Below, in pieces: positions 6,184 through 14,151 of a stretch of 51,842 nt of DNA. The stretch's first letter is position 1, and every line of letters starts with the position of its first letter. The notes under the pieces are model-generated. The model saw only the letters and a list, made by a program, of their open reading frames with translations, made no database searches and was not told the origin of the DNA. Made by a program: the position numbers and the translations under genes. Source of the DNA: an uncultured Alphaproteobacteria bacterium (GTDB lineage Bacteria; Pseudomonadota; Alphaproteobacteria; Rhodobacterales; Rhodobacteraceae); assembly GCA_902576905.1 (NCBI GenBank), contig CACGWW010000010.1, positions 1 through 51,842 of the forward strand. Direction: 5' to 3'.

Positions 6184-7350
6184 TCACTGGCGTTCATGAA
6201 AGATATGTGGGCTTTGAGTAGAATTAGGAGTCCACACCCTTTGAATTATAGGGAAATTATTTTTTACATCAAAAAGAAGTAAATCAGCTCGCATACCAAT
6301 CTTAATCAAACCACGATCATTTAGATTAGCTGCTTTTGCTGGTGTCTCAGTAACCGCCTTTATTCCCTTTGCAAAATCTCCCAAAATATCTCCAAGTTTT
6401 ACCGCTCCCATTAGCAGTGAAGAAGGCATATAATCCGATGAAAGAATGTTACAGCAACCCATGGAAACAAGGTCCTTAGCCGCGACGTTTCCGGAGTGGG
6501 ACTCCCCTCTCAGAATGTTTGGTCCTCCCATGATAATATTAATTGATGATCGATTTAATACCTTTGAAGCTTCAACAGTTGTTGGAAACTCGGCGATTTT
6601 ACATCCATTTTCAATTGATGTAATTGCATCATTCTCTGTCGTGTCGTCATGACTTGCGAGAATAGCGCCAAGTCTTTTATTCGCACTTAAAGTTGCGGCA
6701 TGGTTTCTATCTCCCCAAGCCTTTTTTATTTTATAAAGACGTTCAAAATGATCTTCCAAATCTTTTGGACTCATAGAGTATTTTCCCTTTAAATACTCTG
6801 CCATTTTATCTAAGTCTCTAAATTGCTTTTGGCCCGGAGTATGATCCATTAAACTAACTATTCCAACTCGGTCTTCTGGGGTAAACTCTTCCAATTCGAT
6901 TTCCAAAGTTTCAGAACAAACTTCTGCTCTAAGATGCGTAAAATGACTTATTTTCAGGCTTTTCTCTGCTCTGAGCTCCTTAATGGTGTCCGTAACTTGC
7001 CTAGCATATTTAAGATAGTTACCCCTTTTATCTGACACTATCGAACCAACTCGCAATGCGTCAAAAACAGTCGTAATACCAGCACTTTCTAGTTCTCTAT
7101 CATGTGATAAAATCGCAGCCTTTATTGGCCATTTAACATTTGCTCTTGGTTGCATATGTCTTTCCAAATTGTCTGTGTGTAGTTCAATCAGGCCTGGTGA
7201 TAAATAATTTTCATTACAATCGAAAGAACCACGTATAAATCCTTTTCCAGAGTTAACCTCTTTAATGACCCCATCCGCTACCCTGATGCTTCCGTTTACT
7301 ACTTCGTTCTCCAGAACGAGACGTGCATTGCTTAAAATAAATTCATGCAT
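6184..7350 (-). CDS. phnM: PhnM, alpha-D-ribose 1-methylphosphonate 5-triphosphate diphosphatase, copy 1
   Basis: An amidohydrolase-fold enzyme of 388 residues that removes pyrophosphate from ribosyl-phosphonate triphosphate, giving the C-P lyase substrate. Metal motifs seen: LHTDNLERHMQPR (57-69), the region around VSLMDHTPGQ, and SHDDTTEND (about 233-241). The C-terminal ETPAKAANLNDRG block is typical. It is transcribed away from the DUF1045 gene, separated by 76 bp, and not directly with phnG-N. A second, more divergent PhnM is encoded at 15469-16626. No strong Pho box was found in the shared gap. TTGACTT, AAAA, GTTTCAT (7365-7382, plus strand) is a weak candidate for the other gene. Confidence 0.93.
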   Translation of the reverse strand: MHEFILSNARLVLENEVVNGSIRVADGVIKEVNSGKGFIRGSFDCNENYLSPGLIELHTDNLERHMQPRANVKWPIKAAILSHDRELESAGITTVFDALRVGSIVSDKRGNYLKYARQVTDTIKELRAEKSLKISHFTHLRAEVCSETLEIELEEFTPEDRVGIVSLMDHTPGQKQFRDLDKMAEYLKGKYSMSPKDLEDHFERLYKIKKAWGDRNHAATLSANKRLGAILASHDDTTENDAITSIENGCKIAEFPTTVEASKVLNRSSINIIMGGPNILRGESHSGNVAAKDLVSMGCCNILSSDYMPSSLLMGAVKLGDILGDFAKGIKAVTETPAKAANLNDRGLIKIGMRADLLLFDVKNNFPIIQRVWTPNSTQSPHIFHERQ

Positions 7351-7426
7351 ATAAATTCATACTCTTGACTTAAAAGTTTCATATAAATATCCCAAATTTT
7401 TTGTACTCTGTTATTAGGACATTTTT

Positions 7427-8119
7427 ATGACAAATTATTCCAGATACGCAATTTATTTTTCTCCCTATCCAGATACATTTCTCGATAAAGTTGGGTCTCA
7501 ATGGTTAGGCTGGAATCCAAAGAAAGGTAAGATTACCAATCACAAGAAAATAAAAAACCCAAAATTTGTTGACTTAAAGTCTATCACGGAAAAAGCAAGG
7601 ATATATGGTTTGCATGGCACGCTCAAAGCACCATTTGTCCTAAAAGATAAGTATTCATACAATGATCTCATTAGCGATGTGGAATTAATTTCAAAGCGAC
7701 ATAGTAGGTTTATAATCCAAAATCCAGTCTTGAAAAAGCTTGGCCGATTTTATGCTTTAGTCCCTGAAAGAAGCCCTAAGGCACTAAAATCTTTAGCAGA
7801 TGATTGCGTTTTAACTCTAGATAAGTTTAGAGAACCTCCCACATCCACAGAACTAGAAAAAAGAAGAGCTAGTGGACTTGACTTTGAAGAGGAGGAAAAC
7901 TTAAAGAAGTGGGGTTATCCATATGTCTTTAATAGATATAAATTTCACATTACATTAACCGGAGAAATAAGGTTGGGTGAAGAGAAAAATATTCGAGACA
8001 CAATAGAATTAAATTTTCAAGAAGTTATCGGATATCCCTTACCTTTTTTAGATATCTGTCTTTTTGGGCAAAGGGATGATAGGTATTTTTGTGAACTGAA
8101 AAGATTTTCGCTGCTTTAA
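7427..8119 (+). CDS. DUF1045 phosphonate-operon protein, 2H phosphoesterase-like
   Basis: A 230-residue protein of the phosphonate-operon DUF1045 family. The two HxT motifs of the 2H phosphoesterase superfamily are visible: YGLHGTLKAPF (HGT, residues about 66-68) and FHITLTG (HIT, about 176-178). 2H enzymes act on cyclic phosphates and related esters. C-P lyase leaves 5-phosphoribosyl-1,2-cyclic phosphate, normally opened by PhnP, which is absent here. This protein is therefore a candidate for that step, by inference only. It diverges from phnM and ends with a 4-bp convergent overlap with phnN. Confidence 0.85.
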   Translation: MTNYSRYAIYFSPYPDTFLDKVGSQWLGWNPKKGKITNHKKIKNPKFVDLKSITEKARIYGLHGTLKAPFVLKDKYSYNDLISDVELISKRHSRFIIQNPVLKKLGRFYALVPERSPKALKSLADDCVLTLDKFREPPTSTELEKRRASGLDFEEEENLKKWGYPYVFNRYKFHITLTGEIRLGEEKNIRDTIELNFQEVIGYPLPFLDICLFGQRDDRYFCELKRFSLL

Positions 8120-8640
8120 TGCATTACAGATAATAATTGAATAACTGCTTTATCTAGATCATCCTCATTGTTGATAATAATTGAGCCCGTTGGAATATCA
8201 AATTTCGCCCTTTTTAACCTTAGTTGAATATCCTTTACATTTTCTCTAGCTCTTTTTTTCAATCTTTCCAGAACGATTTCTTCTTTAGCATCAATGTAAA
8301 TTATTTTCAACTCTGGAAATTGCTGCTTATATTCCTTAATAGCATGTCTAGATCCATTGAAAATTACGTTTGTTCCCTTATTAAGGTGATATATAATATC
8401 AATAGGTATCCCATAAAAGTTATTATGCGCATACCAATGAATAGCTACTCTTTTTTCTTTTAATAAAATATCTATTTGAGACTGATCCACTTTAATAAAG
8501 TCTTCGTTGTCGACCTCAGCACTTCTAGAAATATATCTTTTAGGAAAATATGCATCGACTTTATTCTTAGCAGCATTAAGAATTGAATCTTTCCCCACTC
8601 CAGAAGGGCCTACCACTGTAAATAATGTTCCTTTACGCAT
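8116..8640 (-). CDS. phnN: PhnN, ribose 1,5-bisphosphate phosphokinase
   Basis: A 174-residue P-loop kinase related to guanylate kinase. The Walker A motif GPSGVGKDS is at 11-19, and YISRS (36-40) sits in the substrate region. PhnN converts ribose 1,5-bisphosphate to PRPP, closing the C-P lyase pathway. It is the last gene of the phnGHIJKLN run, 12 bp after phnL. Its 3' end overlaps the convergent DUF1045 gene by 4 bp. Confidence 0.9.
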   Translation of the reverse strand: MRKGTLFTVVGPSGVGKDSILNAAKNKVDAYFPKRYISRSAEVDNEDFIKVDQSQIDILLKEKRVAIHWYAHNNFYGIPIDIIYHLNKGTNVIFNGSRHAIKEYKQQFPELKIIYIDAKEEIVLERLKKRARENVKDIQLRLKRAKFDIPTGSIIINNEDDLDKAVIQLLSVMH

Positions 8641-8652
8641 AATAGATTTCTC

Positions 8653-9327
8653 TCAGCTTGCTGAAAAGTTGCTTACATCTATTTCTCGATCACACACTTT
8701 ATCTCTTACTTCTTTGTCATGAAAGATACCAAGTATCGCCGACCCTTTTTCTTTTTTTTCTGAAATCATATCCATAACAATTCTTTTGTTTTCACGATCG
8801 AGGCTTGCCGTCGGCTCATCCAAAAGAAGCAACTTGTAGTCTTTAGAAAAGCCAATAGCAATATTTACCCTTTGTTGTTCCCCTCCTGAAAAAGTCAGTG
8901 GCGAGAGGTGCCATAACTTAGAGCTTAAATTTAGCCTAGACAATAATGTCTCAGCGATATCCTTCGCTCTGGCGCGACTTTCAAATTGATCAAGAAGAGG
9001 TTCCATAACCAAATCTATGGTGCTTACTCTCGGTAAAACTCTTAAAAATTGACTTACATACCCCATTTTTTGTTTTCTTAATATCGACATTTCAATGGCT
9101 TTTAAATCAAGGATATTTTCCTTATCTATATAAATCTTTCCAACTGCACATACATAATTACCGTAAATCATTCTCATTAAAGTTGATTTGCCACAACCAG
9201 AGTTACCTATCAATGCAACACATTCCCCCGAATTAACATTAAAGCAAGCATCTCTAATAACTGAAAATTTCCCTTTGTCTAAGTTCTTTAGATTGAAGGA
9301 TTTTGCAACATTTTTTACTTCCAACAT
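8653..9327 (-). CDS. phnL: PhnL, C-P lyase ABC-type ATPase subunit
   Basis: A 224-residue ABC ATPase without membrane segments. Walker A GNSGCGKST (42-50), signature FSGGEQQR (about 145-152) and Walker B LLLLDEPTASLD (about 164-175) are present. PhnL works with PhnG, H and I in forming the ribosyl-phosphonate triphosphate and can bind the C-P lyase core complex. It starts 2 bp after phnK, so the two are almost certainly co-translated. Confidence 0.92.
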   Translation of the reverse strand: MLEVKNVAKSFNLKNLDKGKFSVIRDACFNVNSGECVALIGNSGCGKSTLMRMIYGNYVCAVGKIYIDKENILDLKAIEMSILRKQKMGYVSQFLRVLPRVSTIDLVMEPLLDQFESRARAKDIAETLLSRLNLSSKLWHLSPLTFSGGEQQRVNIAIGFSKDYKLLLLDEPTASLDRENKRIVMDMISEKKEKGSAILGIFHDKEVRDKVCDREIDVSNFSAS

Positions 9328-9329
9328 TT

Positions 9330-10100
9330 TTACACCTTTAGTATTGAGGAGACAAGTAATTGCGTGTAGGAATGCTGTGGATCATCCAAAACTTGGTCGG
9401 TTAATCCAGTTTCAACTATTTTACCATTTTTCATAACAATCAATCTATTTGCCATGAACCTCGCAACTGCAAGATCATGCGTTACGATTATCACTGACAA
9501 TCCTAATTCTCTAACCAAAGATCTTATGAGATCAAGTAATCTTGCTTGGACAGATACATCAAGCCCACCTGTAGGTTCATCCATAAATATTAGCCTAGGT
9601 TTCGTTATAAGATTTTTAGCAATCTGAAGTCTTTGTTGCATTCCACCAGAAAAAATACTCGGTTTGTCATCCAGTCTGATTGCATCTATTTCAACCTTTT
9701 CGATCCATTCGGTGGCTTCAGCCCTAATTTGGGAGTAATTTCTATAACCTATTGCCATTAGTCTTTCGCCAATGTTCCCTCCAGCACTCACTGCCATTCT
9801 AAGACCATCTCGAGGGTTTTGGTGGACAAAGGCCCACTCGGTTCTCAGTAGGTTTCTTTTTCTGGGTTCCGGCAAAGACAGTAGATCCAACCAATTATTA
9901 TCTCTATCCAAATATGTTATATTACCACCATCTGGTACCAAGCTTCCAGACAAGCAATTTAGAAGAGTTGATTTGCCAGAGCCAGACTCTCCAACAATTC
10001 CAACGACCTCACCAGTATAAAGCTCTATACTTAAGTTGTCGCAAGCATATACACTGCCAAATTTCTTATCTATAGCCTTAGCTTTTAAAATCTGTTCCAT
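9330..10100 (-). CDS. phnK: PhnK, C-P lyase ABC-type ATPase subunit
   Basis: A 256-residue ABC ATPase. Walker A GESGSGKST (35-43), signature FSGGMQQR (about 157-164) and Walker B LIFMDEPTGGLD (about 176-187) are intact. In E. coli PhnK docks on the PhnGHIJ core via PhnJ. It lies 3 bp downstream of phnJ and 2 bp upstream of phnL, in the standard order. No permease is encoded beside it, as expected for this non-transport ABC protein. Confidence 0.93.
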   Translation of the reverse strand: MEQILKAKAIDKKFGSVYACDNLSIELYTGEVVGIVGESGSGKSTLLNCLSGSLVPDGGNITYLDRDNNWLDLLSLPEPRKRNLLRTEWAFVHQNPRDGLRMAVSAGGNIGERLMAIGYRNYSQIRAEATEWIEKVEIDAIRLDDKPSIFSGGMQQRLQIAKNLITKPRLIFMDEPTGGLDVSVQARLLDLIRSLVRELGLSVIIVTHDLAVARFMANRLIVMKNGKIVETGLTDQVLDDPQHSYTQLLVSSILKV

Positions 10101-10103
10101 TGT

Positions 10104-10940
10104 TTAACTTTTTCTACTATTGCAGTAATCACTATCTGAACATGAAAACATTCTAGTTCCCTTATCATCAATAACTACTTCATCGAGATATGTATTGGTG
10201 GCACCACATATTTCACAAGTCTTCTCGGCTCTTGAGGCTTCAAATGGATAATCTTCAAAATCAAGACTTATAACCTTAGTATATGGAGGAACTGCGTAAA
10301 TCCTTTGTTCTCTCCCAGCTCCAAAAAGCTGAATTGCCGGGCAAAAATTCATTTTTGGGTTATCAAATTTTGGTGTAGGTGATGGATCCATTATATAACG
10401 ATCGTTTACTTTTACTGGATAAGCGTATGCTGTCGAAATCTCCCCGTTAATAGATATGTCTTCATATAATTTAACATGCATCAAGCCATATTCTTCTAAT
10501 GCGTGCATAACCCTTGTTTCGGTCTCTCTAGGCTCTAAAAATCTTAAGGGCTCTGGGATTGGAACTTGATAAACAAGTATTTGATCTTCTGATAAAACTT
10601 GTTCGGGAATGCGGTGTCTGGTTTGAATTACAGATGCTTTTCCAGTGTTTTCAGTAGTTTTTACACCAGCTACTCTTTCAAAAAATTTTCTTATAGAGAC
10701 TGCGTTGGTTGTGTCATCTGAACCCTGATCTATGACCTTCAATACATCTGTTTCTTGCAAGCATGCTGCTGTGACCTGAACGCCGCCAGTACCCCAACCA
10801 TAAGGCATTGGCATTTCCCTACTTGCAAAGGGCACCTGATATCCTGGAATGCATATCGCTTTTATTAGAGCCCTTCTTATCATTCTCTTGGTTTGCTCAT
10901 CAAGGTATGCAAAATTGAAATCCTCTTCTGAGTTACTCAT
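10104..10940 (-). CDS. phnJ: PhnJ, C-P lyase radical-SAM catalytic subunit
   Basis: The enzyme that breaks the carbon-phosphorus bond, releasing alkane (methane from methylphosphonate) and a cyclic ribose phosphate. The ATG at 10940 (278 residues) is preferred over TTG 10955 because GAGG lies 9 nt before it. With this start, cluster cysteines fall at 242, 245, 267 and 273, one residue from the E. coli positions. The glycyl region GYQVPFASREMPMPYGWG begins at Gly33, likewise offset by one from E. coli. The gene overlaps phnI by 8 bp. All key residues are intact. Confidence 0.96.
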   Translation of the reverse strand: MSNSEEDFNFAYLDEQTKRMIRRALIKAICIPGYQVPFASREMPMPYGWGTGGVQVTAACLQETDVLKVIDQGSDDTTNAVSIRKFFERVAGVKTTENTGKASVIQTRHRIPEQVLSEDQILVYQVPIPEPLRFLEPRETETRVMHALEEYGLMHVKLYEDISINGEISTAYAYPVKVNDRYIMDPSPTPKFDNPKMNFCPAIQLFGAGREQRIYAVPPYTKVISLDFEDYPFEASRAEKTCEICGATNTYLDEVVIDDKGTRMFSCSDSDYCNSRKS

Positions 10941-12018
10941 CTTTTTTTGCCTCAAAAGCTGTCTTTCTTATCTTTCTAATTAGCTCTAGTTCTGCCTGAA
11001 AATCGACGTAATGAGGAAGTTTGATATGCTCTACAAAACCAGTCGCTTGAATATTATCTCCATGATATAGAACAAACTCTTCATCTTGAGCAGGGGCACC
11101 ATCGCTAACCTCTCCCAATTCTTTCCAACGTAAAGCGCGATCAACTAAAGCCATCGATATCGCTTTTCTCTCCGATTGACCAAAAACAAAACCATAGCCT
11201 CTAGTGAATTTAGGGGGATGGATCTTCGAGCCCAGAAATTGATTAACCGTCTCGCATTCTGAGATCTCTATCTCAGCTATCTCTATATTAAACCCTAGCT
11301 CTGGGATTTCAAATTCGACAGATATAAGTCCTATTCTTAGCTCACCAACGAATGGATGATTTCTTCCGAACCCCCTTTGGGTTGAGTATGCCATACCTAA
11401 TAAAAACCCTTCATCGCTTCGAGTAAGAGCCTGTAGCCGCAATGCTCTATTAGCCGGAATTTCCAAAGGCTGTCGAGTGAGATCAGGCGAGTCCGCTTCA
11501 CTAGATGATGTCTCTTCTGTCTCAATAATTCCTTCATTATTTAGGAACTGAGTGACGTGTTGGAACATTTGTTCAGTGTCTTTTCCAGGCTCAAATTCAT
11601 CGATGCTGCCATCAGCTAATAGTTTGAAATCTAAAAGTCGATGAGTGTAATCAAAAGTCGGTCCAAGAAGCTGGCCTCCTGGAATGTCCTTAAACGTCGC
11701 TGATATTCTTCTTTTAGCAATCATTTTGTCCGTATTTATAGGCTTCCCAACTCCAAATCTTGGTAAGGTTGTTCGGTATGCTCTTATTAAAAAAATCGCT
11801 TCGATTAAATCTCCTCTAGCTTGCTTTATTGCTAAAGACGCAAGCTCAGGATCAAATAGCGAACCTTCAGCCATCACTTTTGCTATTGATAAAGATAATT
11901 GAGTCTTTATTTGATCGACACTCAGATCTGTGACTTTTCTGTCTCCTCGACGCTCATCCTCCAGCCACCGATGTGCATTATCAATCGCTCTTTCGCCTCC
12001 TTTTACCGCTACATACAT
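10933..12018 (-). CDS. phnI: PhnI, C-P lyase core nucleosidase subunit
   Basis: A 361-residue PhnI. The start MYVAVKGGERAIDNAH is characteristic, as is the internal LPRFGVGKP and LDFKLLADGS region. With PhnG, H and L it displaces adenine of ATP by phosphonate to form ribosyl-phosphonate triphosphate. It begins 2 bp before the phnH stop codon, in tight operon layout, and ends overlapping phnJ. Length is normal for the family. Confidence 0.95.
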   Translation of the reverse strand: MYVAVKGGERAIDNAHRWLEDERRGDRKVTDLSVDQIKTQLSLSIAKVMAEGSLFDPELASLAIKQARGDLIEAIFLIRAYRTTLPRFGVGKPINTDKMIAKRRISATFKDIPGGQLLGPTFDYTHRLLDFKLLADGSIDEFEPGKDTEQMFQHVTQFLNNEGIIETEETSSSEADSPDLTRQPLEIPANRALRLQALTRSDEGFLLGMAYSTQRGFGRNHPFVGELRIGLISVEFEIPELGFNIEIAEIEISECETVNQFLGSKIHPPKFTRGYGFVFGQSERKAISMALVDRALRWKELGEVSDGAPAQDEEFVLYHGDNIQATGFVEHIKLPHYVDFQAELELIRKIRKTAFEAKKDE

Positions 12019-12019
12019 A

Positions 12020-12583
12020 TTATGTCTCTACAATTGTTGTTCTAGGCAGTCCCATAACCAAATTTTCTTTTGTCAAAAAAATATCAATTCCTAAAGGAAA
12101 ACTAATAGCACTTTCTCTTTCAATAATCTTTTCCGGGAGCTCTACATGAAGCGTCTCTTTAATCCCTGGTCCATTTATAGAAAAACTTTTTACATCATTG
12201 CTTGTGTTTTCAATCACAATATTGGCCGACCTGTCAGGATACTCGTCCGTACCAATAGGAAATTCGTGAAAAGGTAGTAGTTCCTGTATATGCCCCACTG
12301 CGAAATCAACATTTTTATCGCCAGAAATTTTTGCACCGGTATAAAAATTTATCCAATCCTCGACATTTTTATTGCGAAAGGTCTCTCCCAAAAAAATCTT
12401 AGTATTAAAATCACAAAAAACTAATATAAGCGTTGCACCAGCGATAGATAGAGGTGTGGGAAGCCCATCAATAACCTGAAAATTCTGAATTTTTCCTGGC
12501 ATTGCCATCGCTTTCAAAGCCATCCTAAAAGCTCTAGCAGCATCCTTGGACTGGTCTTGGAAGAAGGGAAGCGGATTTGTCAT
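12020..12583 (-). CDS. phnH: PhnH, C-P lyase core subunit
   Basis: A 187-residue PhnH. The N-terminus QDQSKDAARAFRMALKAMAMPG matches the family start, in which a substrate-independent F-R-x-hydrophobic helix is typical. GPGIKETLHVELP and the C-terminal FPLGIDIFL block are also characteristic. It is a structural subunit of the PhnGHIJ core. It overlaps phnG by 4 bp, with its ATG at the phnG stop. Confidence 0.92.
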   Translation of the reverse strand: MTNPLPFFQDQSKDAARAFRMALKAMAMPGKIQNFQVIDGLPTPLSIAGATLILVFCDFNTKIFLGETFRNKNVEDWINFYTGAKISGDKNVDFAVGHIQELLPFHEFPIGTDEYPDRSANIVIENTSNDVKSFSINGPGIKETLHVELPEKIIERESAISFPLGIDIFLTKENLVMGLPRTTIVET

Positions 12584-13026
12584 TTTTCGTCTTCTCCACG
12601 CACAAGAGTAAAAAAGTCCACCTTTGTTTTTTCTGCTTTTCTTTTAATTAAGTCATGTCTTTTTTTCTCTATTTCTTTTAGTTTTATTACAATTTTACTT
12701 TCAATTAAGGTCCTCTTATCGCTTTGCATTAAAGCGTCACACAGCGCAGCAACGGTCGACTTCTTTTTACTTCTACCTTGCACATATCCATGACCAACTA
12801 TCTTACCGTCTTCTAATTGAATAGAGCATCGCGTAACGGAAATTTCGCCTGCATTAAATTTTTGCCCAGTATTTCCAATCCTCGCTGTCGCCATAATTGT
12901 GCCTATTTCCGGTTTTCTCAGATAAGTATAGCTCGGATCTAACCCAGTAGACTCATACAACCCAACGAGATCGGATTCGGATGATTTTGCTAAATAGCTT
13001 AACCATTTAGATCTGCCTAGCAACAT
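12580..13026 (-). CDS. phnG: PhnG, C-P lyase core subunit
   Basis: A 148-residue PhnG, first gene of phnGHIJKLN. Recognisable parts are the RSKWLSYLAKS start, the central RKPEIGTIMATARIGNTGQKFNAGE block and the GYVQGRSKKKSTVAALCDAL region. It forms the inner part of the (PhnGHIJ)2 complex. A strong Pho box (13095-13112) lies 69 bp upstream. No phnF-type GntR repressor gene is present, so PhoB is the likely main regulator. Confidence 0.92.
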   Translation of the reverse strand: MLLGRSKWLSYLAKSSESDLVGLYESTGLDPSYTYLRKPEIGTIMATARIGNTGQKFNAGEISVTRCSIQLEDGKIVGHGYVQGRSKKKSTVAALCDALMQSDKRTLIESKIVIKLKEIEKKRHDLIKRKAEKTKVDFFTLVRGEDEK

Positions 13027-13094
13027 GCTTACTCATACAGGTTAAAATTAAACCGGTTTTCTCAAACCTATGATTTGATCTCTATTTGAAAATT

Positions 13095-13112
13095 ATGACA
13101 AGAGCATGACAG
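13095..13112 (-). promoter_or_regulatory. Pho box of the phnGHIJKLN operon
   Basis: On the minus strand the site reads CTGTCATGCTCTTGTCAT: a perfect and a 6/7 unit at 11-bp spacing, the best Pho box in the window. TAGAGA about 10 nt downstream may be the -10. The box is followed by AATTT, as at two other promoters here. Confidence 0.88.
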
Positions 13113-13113
13113 A

Positions 13114-13881
13114 TTAAGTTCTATGAGCTTTTTCTTTAAGAAAAATCCTTATTTGCTCCAAATTGAACTTTGCATCATTATCACCATTATCAGCAGCTGA
13201 CAAATACCACTTCATTGCCTGGGAAAAGCTTTGCTTCGTGCCGATTCCCATATGATGCATGTAGCCTAAATTAAATTGTGCCTCTACTAAGCCTGATGAG
13301 GCAGCTTTTTCATACCAATAAAGAGCTCTCTTGAGGTCTTGCTTGATGCATTTACCGGTTTCAAGTAATAGCGCCAAGTTATATTGTGCATGGTAATCTC
13401 CACCCTCAGCAGCCACAAGGTACCAATATTTTGCTTTTGAAAGATCTACTAGAGATCCTTCTCCACTTTCATACATGAGAGCTACATTGTATTGAGCCAC
13501 CGAATTACCTAACCTTGCAGCATCCAAATATAGGTCCAGCGCTTTACTTTTGTTTTTTTCTAGCACTAAGCCCTGATCATAAAAATATGCTAAGTTAGTC
13601 ATAGCTTTAGGGTGCTTTTTTTTTGCTGCTTTCTTATACCATTTTATAGCCACAACATTATTTTGTGACACCAACAGCCCTTTATCATAAGCCCTTCCTA
13701 ATTTGTATTGATATTCCGGATGGCCCGAGTAGGCCATTACCTTATTGAAACTGAGCTCCGTGAAACTAATATCATCTTCGTCTCTTTTTTTACCATTTGC
13801 ATCGATTATTAAAAGCGAGACAAATGCTATGACTATTAAAATGTATGGGGATTTCTTAGCGTATTTTTTTGAATAATACAT
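13114..13881 (-). CDS. Sel1-repeat (TPR-like) protein, membrane-anchored or exported
   Basis: A 255-residue protein with an N-terminal hydrophobic segment (about 12-27), then about five to six Sel1-like repeats of roughly 36 residues (A-x-x-x-L-G-x-x-Y-x-x-G, A-x-x-W-Y-x-x-A-A pattern) from residue 54 to 240. Sel1 proteins are usually scaffolds for protein-protein contacts. The stop lies just beside the phnG Pho box. A three-unit Pho box (13886-13914) ends only 4 bp before the ATG, leaving no room for a ribosome binding site. Either the mRNA starts differently or the annotated start is wrong. The next ATG (13737) would lose the membrane segment. Confidence 0.8.
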   Translation of the reverse strand: MYYSKKYAKKSPYILIVIAFVSLLIIDANGKKRDEDDISFTELSFNKVMAYSGHPEYQYKLGRAYDKGLLVSQNNVVAIKWYKKAAKKKHPKAMTNLAYFYDQGLVLEKNKSKALDLYLDAARLGNSVAQYNVALMYESGEGSLVDLSKAKYWYLVAAEGGDYHAQYNLALLLETGKCIKQDLKRALYWYEKAASSGLVEAQFNLGYMHHMGIGTKQSFSQAMKWYLSAADNGDNDAKFNLEQIRIFLKEKAHRT

Positions 13882-13885
13882 TATG

Positions 13886-13914
13886 ATGACATTTATATGA
13901 CAAAAATATGACTA
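13886..13914 (-). promoter_or_regulatory. three-unit Pho box upstream of the Sel1 gene
   Basis: Minus-strand units TAGTCAT, TTGTCAT and ATGTCAT start exactly 11 bp apart, each matching CTGTCAT at 5-6 of 7. CATAAT and TATTAT just downstream are -10-like but overlap the apparent start codon of the Sel1 gene. Confidence 0.8.
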
Positions 13915-13992
13915 AGTAAAGCATTATTATTGTTGATTTTTTTATATTTATATGTATCATAATTTGTAAAAAAAGTCAGATTGAGGGGAAAA

Positions 13993-14151
13993 ATGAGGTT
14001 TCGAACAGTAAAATCAGAGAATTTTTTCAGAAAAAAGCAAACTAAGCTATTGAAAGCTTACGCTTTAGGAAAAGTAAAAAAGGCCGAGAAAATCAGGCAA
14101 GGCCTTCTTATATCTAACACGGTTCACGTCAATAGATCTGGGTTTAAATAA
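13993..14151 (+). CDS. 52-residue basic small protein, hypothetical
   Basis: ATG at 13993 follows TTGAGGGGAAAA, one of the best Shine-Dalgarno sequences in the window (GAGGGG, 6 nt spacing). The predicted peptide is strongly basic (MRFRTVKSENFFRKK...), with a helical middle rich in K, A and L and no transmembrane segment. Its stop lies within the last 8 bp of the convergent chrA gene. It fills the only sizeable gap between the Sel1 gene and chrA. A nucleic-acid or membrane-surface role would be a guess. Confidence 0.5.
   Translation: MRFRTVKSENFFRKKQTKLLKAYALGKVKKAEKIRQGLLISNTVHVNRSGFK

Noticed and set aside
7365-7382. TTGACTT, AAAA, GTTTCAT as a Pho box for the DUF1045 gene
   Set aside because: It matches the consensus at only 4-5 of 7 per unit, and no reasonable -10 stands at the right distance.
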